The notes below the pieces were generated by a model. It was not told where the DNA came from and made no database searches. It saw only the letters and a program-made list of their open reading frames with translations. 64,000 nt of DNA from Maridesulfovibrio ferrireducens (lineage in GTDB: Bacteria; Desulfobacterota; Desulfovibrionia; Desulfovibrionales; Desulfovibrionaceae), in the NCBI RefSeq assembly GCF_016342405.1, contig NZ_JAEINN010000001.1, positions 310,001 to 374,000 of the forward strand, written 5' to 3'. Position 1 is the stretch's first letter, and the number at the start of each line of letters is the position of its first letter. The position numbers and the translations under genes were made by a program. Below, piece by piece: positions 1 to 8,349 of the stretch.

Positions 1-119
1 ACCACTTGAGCGGGACTGATCAGTTCGGAAGCAAGCTTCATGCATATGAAATTAGTCCCCCATATTACGCCGAGCAGTACAAATGCTATAATGGGAAGAT
101 GCTTAGAATTGCTTGTCAT
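1..119 (-). CDS. EamA/DMT-family transporter, N-terminal fragment (runs off window)
   Basis: An open frame starts at the ATG complementary to 117-119 and continues off the left edge, giving about 39 codons. The residues include a hydrophobic stretch followed by IWGTNFICMKLASE, which is the typical first transmembrane helix of EamA/RhaT drug-metabolite transporters (W-G-x-N/S-F). An AGGTAG element lies just upstream. Substrate cannot be inferred. It is cut by the window edge, so length and integrity are unknown. Confidence 0.6.
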   Translation of the reverse strand, partial: MTSNSKHLPIIAFVLLGVIWGTNFICMKLASELISPAQV

Positions 120-176
120 TGACTACCTATATTAAAATTATGACTGATGATCATGGTGGGATTTGAAAATAAAAAA

Positions 177-205
177 GGGTTGTAGCTAGCTGCTACAACC
201 CTTAA
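177..205 (-). terminator. Rho-independent terminator after tRNA-Leu
   Basis: A 12-bp perfect stem (AAGGGTTGTAGC with GCTACAACCCTT) has a 5-base loop. In the minus direction it is followed by TTTTTTATTTT. It sits directly downstream of the minus-strand tRNA-Leu. Confidence 0.8.
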
Positions 206-214
206 TTTTTTGAG

Positions 215-301
215 TGGTGCCGAAGAGAAGACTCGAACTTCCACGGAGTAACCCCCACTAGACCCTGAACCTAGCGTGTCTACCAATTCCACCACTTCGG
301 C
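215..301 (-). tRNA. tRNA-Leu(CAG)
   Basis: The minus strand reads a full class II tRNA: a 7-bp acceptor (GCCGAAG/CTTCGGC), a D-arm with GGAATTGGTAGACACG, an anticodon loop TTCAGGG with CAG, a long variable arm, the T-loop TTCGAGT, and an encoded CCA end at 215-217. A second nearly identical copy lies at 9150-9235 and differs mainly in the variable arm. Confidence 0.95.
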
Positions 302-507
302 ACTCAGAAGCACTGTATATATTGATTAAAGATCTCTTTGGCAAGCGTTTTTTAGAGGTAACCCGTTTGAGAGAATAGAAAATATATTGCCCAGTATAAA
401 ACTTGGACAGTATGTGTCATTGTGAACTCAATTAAAATTCTAATTGTTTGTAGCGAATAGTCTTGTTATACCTCTATAAATCAGGAAAATATTCAGGGGG
501 AATATCT

Positions 508-1548
508 ATGATCCCATCTTCACTTATTCCGGCGATAAACACTTTCGCAGTGGCTCCTATCTGGCTGGAAACTCTTTTGGTAACAACTTTTGCGATACAC
601 CTTTTACTCATGAATATTGCACTTGGCGGGACAGTTATTGTTGCTTGCCATAGCGTAGGTGGTGGAAGTAAAATTTCGCGCGATCTTTCCGGTAAACTGC
701 CGACTATCCTTGCTTTAGTAATTAATGCAGGAGTGCCGCCGCTTTTGTTTGTAAAAGCGATTTATGCTCAGTTTAATTACACTTCATCGGTGCTGATGGC
801 GGTATACTGGCTTGCGGCAGTTGTTGCTCTGCTCGTTGGATATTATGGTCTCTATTGGCATTACTACCGCTACGAAAGTATGAAAGACGGCGGGCGCAAG
901 GGTTTAATCTTCATGGTGCTGTGCATACTTTTATATGTAGGGTTCATGCTTTCTAATAATATGACGCTTATGCTCAGACCTGATCACTGGCTAGCGTACT
1001 TTGATAATCCTAACGGGTTGGTGCTCAATCTTAATGATACGGCATTGCTACCGCGGTATCTGCATTTTATGGTTTCCGCGCTGGCTGTCGGCGGTCTGTT
1101 TGTGGCGATTCTGGGTAAGAGGAAATCTGATCAGGATTACATTGCAACTGGTTTTAAATGGTTCGTGTGGGCTACCGTTGTTAATATCGGCGTAGGATTA
1201 TGGTTCCTGATGGTGCTTCCCAGAGAAATTATGCTGATTTTTATGGGAAAGGATATGCTTGCAACTTCGTTGCTCGGAATAGGGCTGGTGGGAACTGTTA
1301 TCTTAATTTATGCCGGAATGAAGCAAAAAGTGGTGCTGACATCTGTTCTTACCGTGATTATGGTCTATGTTATGGTACTTATGAGGCATTTGCTGAGAGA
1401 TGCGTATCTTGCTCCATATTTTAAAGTCGAAGATATTCCGGTCACAGGTCAATACTCTCCTTTATATTTATTTCTTATATCGCTGGTCATTGGTGTAATC
1501 TCGATAATCTACATGCTTAAGCTTATGTGCAAGTCGGGGAGGAGTTAA
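508..1548 (+). CDS. Polytopic membrane subunit of a bd-oxidase-like cytochrome complex
   Basis: About 346 residues with roughly nine hydrophobic helices and no soluble domain. The start is placed at 508 because AGGGGG lies 8 bases upstream; an in-frame start at 463 has no ribosome site. The gene ends 2 bases before the multiheme bd-like protein at 1551, so the two almost certainly form one complex. The N-terminus (PIWLETLLVTTFAIHLLLMN) resembles the first helix of the CydA-like partner and has a histidine that could be a heme ligand. It is probably the second, non-c-heme membrane subunit of a quinol-reacting complex. Exact family is not recognised; electron flow direction is inferred. Confidence 0.65.
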   Translation: MIPSSLIPAINTFAVAPIWLETLLVTTFAIHLLLMNIALGGTVIVACHSVGGGSKISRDLSGKLPTILALVINAGVPPLLFVKAIYAQFNYTSSVLMAVYWLAAVVALLVGYYGLYWHYYRYESMKDGGRKGLIFMVLCILLYVGFMLSNNMTLMLRPDHWLAYFDNPNGLVLNLNDTALLPRYLHFMVSALAVGGLFVAILGKRKSDQDYIATGFKWFVWATVVNIGVGLWFLMVLPREIMLIFMGKDMLATSLLGIGLVGTVILIYAGMKQKVVLTSVLTVIMVYVMVLMRHLLRDAYLAPYFKVEDIPVTGQYSPLYLFLISLVIGVISIIYMLKLMCKSGRS

Positions 1549-1550
1549 TT

Positions 1551-4013
1551 ATGGAATATCCAATTTGGCACCTCACCACTTTCGGCGGCGGCTTCTGGAT
1601 TGCTTTTATCGCAACCATCCATGTTTTTGTGGCTCAGTTTGCTGTAGGCGGAGGTTTGTTTCTGGTTTTAAGTGAGCAGATGGCTTACCGCACCGGCTCG
1701 GATGAACTGCTCGACTATGTAAAAAAACATTCAAAGTTTTTCCTGCTCCTGACCATGGTATTCGGGGGCGTCAGCGGTGTTGCCCTCTGGTTCAGTATGG
1801 CTCTTTTAAGTCCGCAGGGAGCGCTTCTCCTTGTTCGCGAATTTTTATTTGCATGGGCAACGGAGTGGGTTTGGTTTGTGGGCGAAATTGTGGCCCTGCT
1901 GATTTATTTTTATTCATGGGACAAAATGAGCCGCTCTGATCATATAAAGATAGGCTGGTTCTATTTTATTTTTGCGTGGCTTTCACTTTTTACTATCAAC
2001 GGTGTGGTCGGCTTTATGCTCACTCCCGGAGAATGGCTGCAAACCCACGATTTCTGGGATGGAATATTCAACCCTACTTTTTGGCCGCAATTGGCTTTCC
2101 GTTCTTTTCTATCGGTTATGCTGGCTGGACTTTTCGGTTTTGTAACCGCGGCGTGGCTTAAAGATCCGGTCATTCGTTGTAAGATGGTTCGTCTTTGCAG
2201 CATCTGGACTTTGCTCGGGCTTATTCTCTTATTGCCGTGCGGGTATTGGTATATGATGGCTTTGCCACCTGAACAGGCCGAGATGATTTTAAATAAATCT
2301 CATCGAGTTGCATATTTCTTGAAGATGTATCAGGTCACCGCTCCGATTATTCTTGTGGGTGGACTGATCATGGCAATCTGTATGCCTCGCAAAATAAAGT
2401 TCCCGTCAGCTTTGATTTTACTTTTGATCGCACTGGTTTTTTACGGCTCATTTGAATTTATCCGCGAAGCCGGAAGAAAGCCTTATGTGTTGTGGGGAGT
2501 TGTATATTCCAACTCGGTTATGGTTGATAAAGCCGCTGAGATGGAAGGCAAATCCCTCTTGCAGGAAGCTAAATGGGTGCCGGATAATTTAAGAAAAATT
2601 ACTGATGAGAATAAACTTAAGGCCGGAGCATGGCTGTATCAGATGGAATGTGTCTCGTGTCATGCCATTAACGGACCTATGAATGATATTGTGCCTAGAA
2701 CTGTTAAGTACAGCGCTGCCGGACTGGATGCGTTTATTTCAGGAATGGGTAAGCTCAGTAAATATATGTCTCCTTTCTTAGGTGACGAAACCGAGCGAAT
2801 GGCTCTTGCCGAATACATCGATAGCCTCAGTCCGCAGGTTAAAACCGTGCTTGCAGAGGTGAAAGAAACAAAGGTTGAACCTGCTCCGTTCGTAGCGGAT
2901 CAGGAGTATGTTTTAATGGCATGGTCTCTGGAAGGATTGCGTCTGATTGTAGAAAGTGAAGGGCGGGTTTCGGTTTCCGAAAGTGGAAGCAAGGTACGCG
3001 CACAATTGCTTCTGCGTGGCGATCCTCCTGAAGTTGTAACCGATGATGTGAAGATAATCTGTGAGCTTAAAAATGTTCATCAGCCTTATAAAATGAAGGC
3101 TAAAGACGGATTCTTTGAGTCTCCTCCAATAAATGTGCTTCCATATTCGGATGACGGATATCAGCCGTTGCCGCTGGTGGAAGTCAGCGCGGTTGATGAT
3201 GCCGGAGAGATACTTGCAACTACAACGATTGTTCTTCCGGTTTCAACACGGGCTAGTTGCAATAATTGTCATGGCGGAGACTGGGCTGTTAAAGGTCAGG
3301 GGGGGCTTGCCGCGCAAACTGCGGATGATTTCCTGAAAATTCATGACCGTGATAATTATACTGATTTTACCGCTCGAGTTAAGTTGGGCGATACGATTGA
3401 CTGCTTAAGCTGTCACGACGGCGACACTCAGCTTGATTTGTCGACCGCACTGCACGGTTTCCACGCAGTTTACCTTTCCGGTAAAGAGAATGAAGCCTGC
3501 ACCATGTGTCATTCGCAGGAGAGTTTGCGTGGATTGCATCGTACAGTGGGGATGGAATGTGTGAATTGTCATGGCGTGATGGAAAATCATGCTCTGGCAT
3601 TGCTTAAGGCGGAAGAAGATAAACTCGTTGCAAAAGATTTAATTGGTCTGCTGATGCCTGTTGATATGGAGATGGAAGAGATTAATCCGCGCATGCCTTG
3701 GACGCAGGAGCCGGACTGTCTCACCTGTCATGTGGACTTTGCCGGGCCTGACACTGATTCTGCTTTCAACGTCTGGAACGAGGATAAGTCTGAATTGTTC
3801 CGTAATCGCAAGGATGAAATGGACGCGGTTATGTGCGCAGCGTGTCACAATGCACCGCATGCCGTCTTCCCTGCTGTTGATGAACGCGACAATCTGCGCG
3901 CGCTTCAGTATATGGGGGAAGCAAAGCCGATAGGCTCAGGCAGAACCTGCACCGTCTGCCATGAAAATGATATGGACTATGCTGCACATCATCCCGGAAT
4001 GGGGCTTGAATAG
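1551..4013 (+). CDS. CydA-like membrane domain fused to an eight-heme c-type cytochrome
   Basis: 820 residues. Residues 1-340 form about eight or nine helices with cytochrome bd subunit I-like features (FGGGFWIAFIATIHVFVAQF, GEIVALLIYFYSW, LTPGEWLQ). Residues 360-430 form a mono-heme cytochrome c domain with CVSCH near 366. Residues 565-820 hold seven more CXXCH sites near 570, 618, 650, 670, 723, 762 and 800, so there are eight potential hemes c. The start at 1551 follows GGGGAGGAG and lies 2 bases after the upstream stop. It probably exchanges electrons between membrane quinol and periplasmic c-hemes. It is related to the bd-type superfamily branches with c-heme fusions; whether it reduces oxygen is unknown. 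Confidence 0.8.
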   Translation: MEYPIWHLTTFGGGFWIAFIATIHVFVAQFAVGGGLFLVLSEQMAYRTGSDELLDYVKKHSKFFLLLTMVFGGVSGVALWFSMALLSPQGALLLVREFLFAWATEWVWFVGEIVALLIYFYSWDKMSRSDHIKIGWFYFIFAWLSLFTINGVVGFMLTPGEWLQTHDFWDGIFNPTFWPQLAFRSFLSVMLAGLFGFVTAAWLKDPVIRCKMVRLCSIWTLLGLILLLPCGYWYMMALPPEQAEMILNKSHRVAYFLKMYQVTAPIILVGGLIMAICMPRKIKFPSALILLLIALVFYGSFEFIREAGRKPYVLWGVVYSNSVMVDKAAEMEGKSLLQEAKWVPDNLRKITDENKLKAGAWLYQMECVSCHAINGPMNDIVPRTVKYSAAGLDAFISGMGKLSKYMSPFLGDETERMALAEYIDSLSPQVKTVLAEVKETKVEPAPFVADQEYVLMAWSLEGLRLIVESEGRVSVSESGSKVRAQLLLRGDPPEVVTDDVKIICELKNVHQPYKMKAKDGFFESPPINVLPYSDDGYQPLPLVEVSAVDDAGEILATTTIVLPVSTRASCNNCHGGDWAVKGQGGLAAQTADDFLKIHDRDNYTDFTARVKLGDTIDCLSCHDGDTQLDLSTALHGFHAVYLSGKENEACTMCHSQESLRGLHRTVGMECVNCHGVMENHALALLKAEEDKLVAKDLIGLLMPVDMEMEEINPRMPWTQEPDCLTCHVDFAGPDTDSAFNVWNEDKSELFRNRKDEMDAVMCAACHNAPHAVFPAVDERDNLRALQYMGEAKPIGSGRTCTVCHENDMDYAAHHPGMGLE

Positions 4014-4047
4014 CAAAATCATATTCATAATAAATTAGGCAAAAAAA

Positions 4048-4080
4048 AGCCCGTCCAAGTAACCTTGGACGGGCTTTTTT
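4048..4080. terminator. Bidirectional Rho-independent terminator
   Basis: A 12-bp stem (AGCCCGTCCAAG / CTTGGACGGGCT) has a 4-base loop, an A-run on the left and a T-run on the right. It lies between the convergent multiheme cytochrome gene and deaD and can serve both strands. Confidence 0.9.
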
Positions 4081-4097
4081 AAATGTCTGAATATTTA

Positions 4098-5672
4098 CTA
4101 AGCACGTCTCAAAAGAGGCTTGCCGTTGTTTGAAGATTTGTTAACTGAGCTCATTACTCGATCAGAGTCATCACCGGGAACGGAGAAAGTGGACTGCTGA
4201 CCGTTAATCTTAACATGCTGAATGCGGACAGGATTGATTTTGGATCTGAGGCAGATCATATCAACCAGTTTGCGAGGAGTCATGCCGTGGGCGCGACCAA
4301 CACAAGCTGTGAATCTAACTCTACCGCGAGCGCTGCCGCTAGCGCCATTGCGTCCGCCTTCGTCAATTCTGCGGTAAGTTTTTTTGTCCAGAACGTTACC
4401 CTGTGAATGTTTGAGAAGCGCTGCGATTATTTCGACAGCTTCGCTTGATTCGAGCAGTTCACTTGCAAGCGGCAGGTAGGACAAGTGCTTGCCGTTGGTG
4501 ACGATGTCGTGGAGCTCAGCACCCATGTGTGCTTTTTTTGCTTCGATGACCTGGTCAATAGTAGGCAGAGCTTTCTTTTCTATTTTTGCGCCGGTAACTT
4601 TGGAGATATATCTGAGTTTGCCGAATTCATGCGGGTTGATCAAAGTAACAGCGATACCGCTTTTACCTGCACGGCCGGTGCGGCCGATACGATGAACGTA
4701 ACTCTGCGGGTCCTGTGGAAGAGCAAAGTTGACAACATGAGTCAGGTCAGGAACGTCAATGCCTCGTGCTGCAACGTCAGTGGCAACAAGAATTTTACAT
4801 TTACGGTTTCTGAATTTACGGAGAATTTCTTCACGGCGAGACTGTGAAAGGTCACCATGAATTGGTTCAGCTGGATATTTTCTTTCATTGAGAGCAGCAG
4901 CTACGCGGTCAGCGTCTGCACGTGTTCTACAAAAAACCAGTCCGAAAAAGTCGTTCTGGGAATCGATAACACGGCAAAGAGCTTCCAGACGGTCGCGTTC
5001 AGGCATTTCGTGGTAAACCTGTTCGGTGAGAGGAATCTCATTTTTTTCAGGTTTAACAGAAACGACATCATAATCACCCATGAATTTACGGGCAATACGC
5101 ATAACAGCCTGAGGCATGGTTGCGGAGAAAAGCAGTGTGCGGTGTTTGCCACTGGCGTTTTCCATGATTTCGCTTACGTCTTCAAGAAAGCCCATGTTAC
5201 ACATTTCATCTGCTTCATCCAAAACAAAGAAGGAAATGTCTGCAAGTTTTAAAGTTTTTCTTTTGATGTGATCGAGAACACGTCCGGGAGTACCGACAAC
5301 TATGTCAGCGCCGCTCTTGAGAGCTCTAAGCTGAGGAAGCATAGCCTGTCCGCCGTAAACAGTCGCAATGCGAACTCTTCTATTTCCGCGGAATGAGCTG
5401 ATTTCGTCAGCAACCTGCATAGCAAGTTCACGTGTAGGAGTCAGGACGATTGCTTGAACATGTCCAGCGCCTTCACGAACGTTTTCAAGGATAGGCAGAC
5501 CGAATGCAGCGGTTTTACCTGTTCCGGTCTGAGCCTGACCAACGATATCTTTTTCACCGGAAAGGAGCATAGGAATTGTCTGTGCTTGAATAGGAGTTGG
5601 TTCGGTGAAACCTTTTTTTGAAAGTGCGTCGATAATTGCGTCTGAAAGGCCGAGATTTCTAAATTTTTCCAT
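4098..5672 (-). CDS. deaD: DEAD-box ATP-dependent RNA helicase
   Basis: 524 residues. In order: Q-motif (FRNLGLSDAIIDAL...PTPIQ), Walker A AQTGTGKT near residue 46, PTRELA, the DEAD box near 153, SAT, the helicase C domain with RGIDVPDL and HRIGRTGRAG, and a C-terminal DbpA/CsdA-type RNA-binding domain (RFTACVGRAHGMTPRKLVDMI). This architecture is the CsdA/DeaD type, which unwinds structured RNA in ribosome assembly and cold adaptation. Upstream is a long gene-free region containing a structured RNA candidate (5867-6280); the two could be connected if that RNA is on the minus strand. A terminator lies just downstream. Confidence 0.92.
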   Translation of the reverse strand: MEKFRNLGLSDAIIDALSKKGFTEPTPIQAQTIPMLLSGEKDIVGQAQTGTGKTAAFGLPILENVREGAGHVQAIVLTPTRELAMQVADEISSFRGNRRVRIATVYGGQAMLPQLRALKSGADIVVGTPGRVLDHIKRKTLKLADISFFVLDEADEMCNMGFLEDVSEIMENASGKHRTLLFSATMPQAVMRIARKFMGDYDVVSVKPEKNEIPLTEQVYHEMPERDRLEALCRVIDSQNDFFGLVFCRTRADADRVAAALNERKYPAEPIHGDLSQSRREEILRKFRNRKCKILVATDVAARGIDVPDLTHVVNFALPQDPQSYVHRIGRTGRAGKSGIAVTLINPHEFGKLRYISKVTGAKIEKKALPTIDQVIEAKKAHMGAELHDIVTNGKHLSYLPLASELLESSEAVEIIAALLKHSQGNVLDKKTYRRIDEGGRNGASGSARGRVRFTACVGRAHGMTPRKLVDMICLRSKINPVRIQHVKINGQQSTFSVPGDDSDRVMSSVNKSSNNGKPLLRRA

Positions 5673-5866
5673 ATTGTTTATTTTCTTTTATGTATGTTGA
5701 AGTGGTTGATTATATAAGTTGAGTAATGAAAACAGGGCAATAAACATCATAAAGGGGCCATTTAATAAATAGTCCCATGTTTAATTCCCGTTATTCAGCT
5801 AATCCGGATTTTTTATAAACCATCAGTCGGTTATCTAAAACTTTTGCATAAGCAAAAATAATAAAA

Positions 5867-6280
5867 ACACGATCAACTCTTCGTGATCGAAGGTTCCGGG
5901 TCGGCGGAAATTGCGGGGTGCAAACAAAAGAAAAGCCCACCCCAAGAAAATATGGGGAAGTCTTTCTACCGTAATTAATGTCCGGTAATTGAGGGGACCG
6001 TCCGGTTATCGCGATCTACAAACAGCAAGCGGGTAGCAAGCCAGTCAAAGGCAGATCGTACTTATCCTTAGAACAGCCAAGCGGGGTGCTTAGCGTTATG
6101 GTCCCTGTAATTTAAAAGGAGTTCTAAGGTCTATCGTCTATTAGGTAGGACGGAGTACGAAACAGGTACACTGCCCTTGCATGATTCGATTCTGAAAAAC
6201 ACAGAATCAACACAACCGGATTTGGACGGACGATGACCCTTTAAGCATTAAATTAAAAGTGGGTCAAGTTTTTTCTTTTG
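5867..6280 (+). ncRNA. Unassigned structured non-coding RNA candidate, about 400 nt
   Basis: There is no open frame, yet many perfect helices are present: 5869-5874 with 5883-5888 (CGATCA/TGATCG), GGGGTG/CACCCC near 5934-5943, TACCG/CGGTA near 5967-5987, 5998-6007 with 6214-6229 (10 bp around a 6-base bulge), 6011-6017 with 6053-6059, 6066-6074 with 6121-6129 (9 bp), and 6188-6194 with 6202-6208. GGGACC near 5994 can also pair with GGTCCC near 6100 as a pseudoknot. Two helices (6011-6017/6053-6059 and the CGTC/GACG hairpin near 6135) gain G-U pairs only on the plus strand, which also has a terminator at 6233. It does not show the conserved cores of RNase P RNA, tmRNA or SRP RNA that I know. 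Confidence 0.5.
6233..6275 (+). terminator. Terminator-like hairpin at the 3' end of the structured RNA region
   Basis: TGACCC pairs with GGGTCA across an AT-rich loop, followed by AGTTTTTTCTTTT. This supports plus-strand transcription of the region. A different hairpin at 5869-5888 has a T-rich tail on the minus strand, so the opposite orientation is not excluded. Confidence 0.55.
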
Positions 6281-6526
6281 ATAAAAAATTAAAATGAAAT
6301 TCATTTAACTTATGAATTAGCTCTTAATTTTTAAATTTAATCGAACTCGCAAAGAATATCTTCAAATATTTCTCTACCAATATAGTTCCTCTCTGAAGTA
6401 TGTAGAAAAGTATAACCATGAATCATATAAATTAAGTCTTTTATAGTTGAAGCCATTTCTCTTTTTTTCAATCATTGCTAATAAATTGTAATTAGGTATC
6501 GTATTGAAAAAATGGAGGAAATTGCT

Positions 6527-6976
6527 TTGAAAAAAAGACTTGTAAGTTTACTGTGTGCCTTGTTTATTCTATCCATCTGTAGCATTTCTTATGCATCTGA
6601 TGGTCATGAACTCCCTTGGGGAAAAGACTTTTCAACATTCAAGAATTTGACCTTCTCGCACGAAAGCAATGATATTAAATACTATGTAGTGAAAGGCGAA
6701 AAGGTTTGTGAAGTCACTAAGGTTGCTGCTGCTAAGGCTACTTATGCTTTCAAAGGTGGAAAGTTGTATGCCCGAATAGTAAATATCTTTGATTCTTCCG
6801 ATCTTGATAAGCTTTACAAGCATTTTAGTGAGAGTTTCGGCAAATCAAAAGTTTCCATTCAAGATGGCTGGACTGTCAACAAGTGGACTAAAGGTGATGT
6901 TAAAATCAAGCTGAAAGAAGATATTGAAGGAACAGTACATAAGCTCACAATGTATTATATGCCTCTTGCCGACTAA
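6527..6976 (+). CDS. Small secreted protein of unknown function
   Basis: 149 residues. The TTG at 6527 is preferred because GGAGG lies 8 bases upstream; the ATG at 6512 would overlap that site. The N-terminus KKRLVSLLCALFILSICSISYAS is a clear signal peptide with probable cleavage after SYA. The mature part has many Lys and aromatic residues and no domain I recognise. It is monocistronic, followed by a terminator at 7004. Likely periplasmic; function unknown. Confidence 0.75.
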   Translation: MKKRLVSLLCALFILSICSISYASDGHELPWGKDFSTFKNLTFSHESNDIKYYVVKGEKVCEVTKVAAAKATYAFKGGKLYARIVNIFDSSDLDKLYKHFSESFGKSKVSIQDGWTVNKWTKGDVKIKLKEDIEGTVHKLTMYYMPLAD

Positions 6977-7003
6977 TTTACTTTTTTAATAAAAGCACAA
7001 AAA

Positions 7004-7031
7004 AGCCGCAACATCAGTTGCGGCTTTTTTT
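7004..7031 (+). terminator. Rho-independent terminator
   Basis: AGCCGCAAC pairs with GTTGCGGCT over a 4-base loop, followed by seven T. It ends the small secreted protein gene. Confidence 0.9.
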
Positions 7032-7032
7032 A

Positions 7033-7055
7033 TGAAAGATGGTGCCGAAGAGAAG
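7033..7055 (-). repeat. Copy of the tRNA-Leu 3' end (possible att or tRNA relic)
   Basis: 23 bases are identical to 9143-9165, which is the 3' end of the tRNA-Leu at 9150-9235 plus 7 flanking bases. The match includes CCA and the 3' acceptor strand and stops in the T-stem; no other tRNA part is present here. Such short tRNA 3' copies are typical of integration scars, but no integrase lies between the copies. Confidence 0.7.
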
Positions 7056-7066
7056 TGAGCGAGAGC

Positions 7067-7504
7067 CTATGTATGTAGTTCTTCCATTATTGTTTGAACA
7101 GGAAAACGATGATCGTAAGCTAGGTTGAACATATAGCTGTAAATCAAAAAGAAAAGAGCTATACCTGCATCGAAGATCAAAGCCTGCAAGGCTCCCATTT
7201 GGAACCAGTACATAAAAAATGGGACCATAAGACCAATAAGTCCCACTTCAAAGAAAAGAGCATGACAGATACGCATATGGGCAGGACGAGGCATGAGAGG
7301 TTTCTTCATTTTGATTAATATTTTATCGAAGCCTAAATTGTATATATAATTCCAACTCATGGCGATTATGCTTACGATAATAGACATGGCTCCTATTTCA
7401 TGAGGGGGGCGGCCTGTGATAATTGAAGTGCCGGGGATGACAATAATTAGGGCTATTCCTTCAAATAATATGGTGTGGCGGATACGTTCAGAGATAGTTC
7501 GCAT
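7067..7504 (-). CDS. PACE-family multidrug/biocide efflux transporter
   Basis: 145 residues with four transmembrane helices arranged as two bacterial transmembrane pair units: residues 5-65 (RIRHTILFEGIALIIVIPG...MSWNYIYNLGFD) and 75-140 (RICHALFFEVGLIGLMVPF...YSYMFNLAYD). The paired R-x-x-H-x-x-x-F-E and W/Y-N-x-x-Y/F-N-x-x-F/Y-D motifs define the PACE (AceI-like) family, known to export chlorhexidine and polyamine-like amines by proton antiport. It lies in the segment bounded by the two tRNA-Leu 3'-end copies. Confidence 0.9.
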   Translation of the reverse strand: MRTISERIRHTILFEGIALIIVIPGTSIITGRPPHEIGAMSIIVSIIAMSWNYIYNLGFDKILIKMKKPLMPRPAHMRICHALFFEVGLIGLMVPFFMYWFQMGALQALIFDAGIALFFLIYSYMFNLAYDHRFPVQTIMEELHT

Positions 7505-7553
7505 GTTAATTCCTTCTAATGTGTAAAAAATTTAAGCTATGCAGGTAAATTTG

Positions 7554-8270
7554 TTATTGGCTCACGCTTGGAGGCAATAATATATCTAGCAATTCGTGGG
7601 CATACTTCAGGGTTATAATCTTTTGGTCTTGAATATCTTGTTGATTAACCTGTTCCAAAATCCACGTAGTGTGAAATGGAATATGAAAGGCGTGTGATCC
7701 TATGTTTATCACGGGGAGAATGTCGGACTTGATTGAATTTCCGACCATGAGAAACTGATCGTGCGCTATGTCGTGTTTTGTGAGCAGTTTTTCATAAAGA
7801 GTTTCGTTTTTTTCACTCACTATTTCCACGTACTGGAAATAGTTTGATAATCCTGACTGATGGAGTTTGCGTTCTTGTTCAATTAAGTCACCTTTTGTTA
7901 TAAGCATGAGTTTGAAATGGCTGTGTAGTTGCTGCAAGGTGTTCTCTACGCCGTGAAGCAGTTTGACGGGGTGGGTTTGCATTTCTTTGCCCATGTCTAT
8001 GATATTTTTAAGAGTGTCTCCATCGATTTGACCTTGGGAAACTTCTAGGGCCGTTTCCATCATTGAAATAGTAAATCCCTTGATTCCATATCCAAATATT
8101 TGCAAATTGCGGCTTTGAATTTCTTCAAGTTGCTTGCCAACGGCCTCGGGATTCCTGTAGTTTGACAGCATCGCGCACAGCTTGGTTGTTGTCTTGTGGA
8201 AAAAGGGTTCATTTACCCACAGAGTGTCGTCCGCATCGAATGCAATAACATTGATTTTTGGTTTATACAT
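7554..8270 (-). CDS. HAD-superfamily hydrolase
   Basis: 238 residues. Motif I is AFDADDTLW (catalytic Asp pair near residues 11-13), motif II is LITKG near 123, and motif III/IV is VGNSIKSDI near 177. A helical cap lies between motifs I and II. This is the phosphoglycolate phosphatase-like group of HAD phosphatases; the substrate is unknown. It is divergent from the Crp-type regulator at 8350 and shares its intergenic region. Confidence 0.85.
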   Translation of the reverse strand: MYKPKINVIAFDADDTLWVNEPFFHKTTTKLCAMLSNYRNPEAVGKQLEEIQSRNLQIFGYGIKGFTISMMETALEVSQGQIDGDTLKNIIDMGKEMQTHPVKLLHGVENTLQQLHSHFKLMLITKGDLIEQERKLHQSGLSNYFQYVEIVSEKNETLYEKLLTKHDIAHDQFLMVGNSIKSDILPVINIGSHAFHIPFHTTWILEQVNQQDIQDQKIITLKYAHELLDILLPPSVSQ

Positions 8271-8323
8271 TATTTCTCCAGTTGTTTTGGCTGAAGGAAT
8301 ACATAAAAGTATTTTGCGTTAAA

Positions 8324-8337
8324 AGGACATTTGTCCT
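8324..8337. promoter_or_regulatory. Palindrome between divergent HAD and Crp-type genes
   Basis: AGGACA-TT-TGTCCT is a perfect 6+6 palindrome 12 bases before the regulator start. Placement suggests an operator, perhaps for autoregulation; the binding protein is inferred. Confidence 0.45.
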
Positions 8338-8349
8338 GAGGGTGTTCAT

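Noticed and set aside
5867-6280. RNase P RNA, tmRNA or SRP RNA
   Set aside because: None of the conserved cores (AGGAAAGUCC, the tmRNA tRNA-like ends with tag frame, SRP GGAAGCAGC) is present on either strand, so the region is left unassigned.
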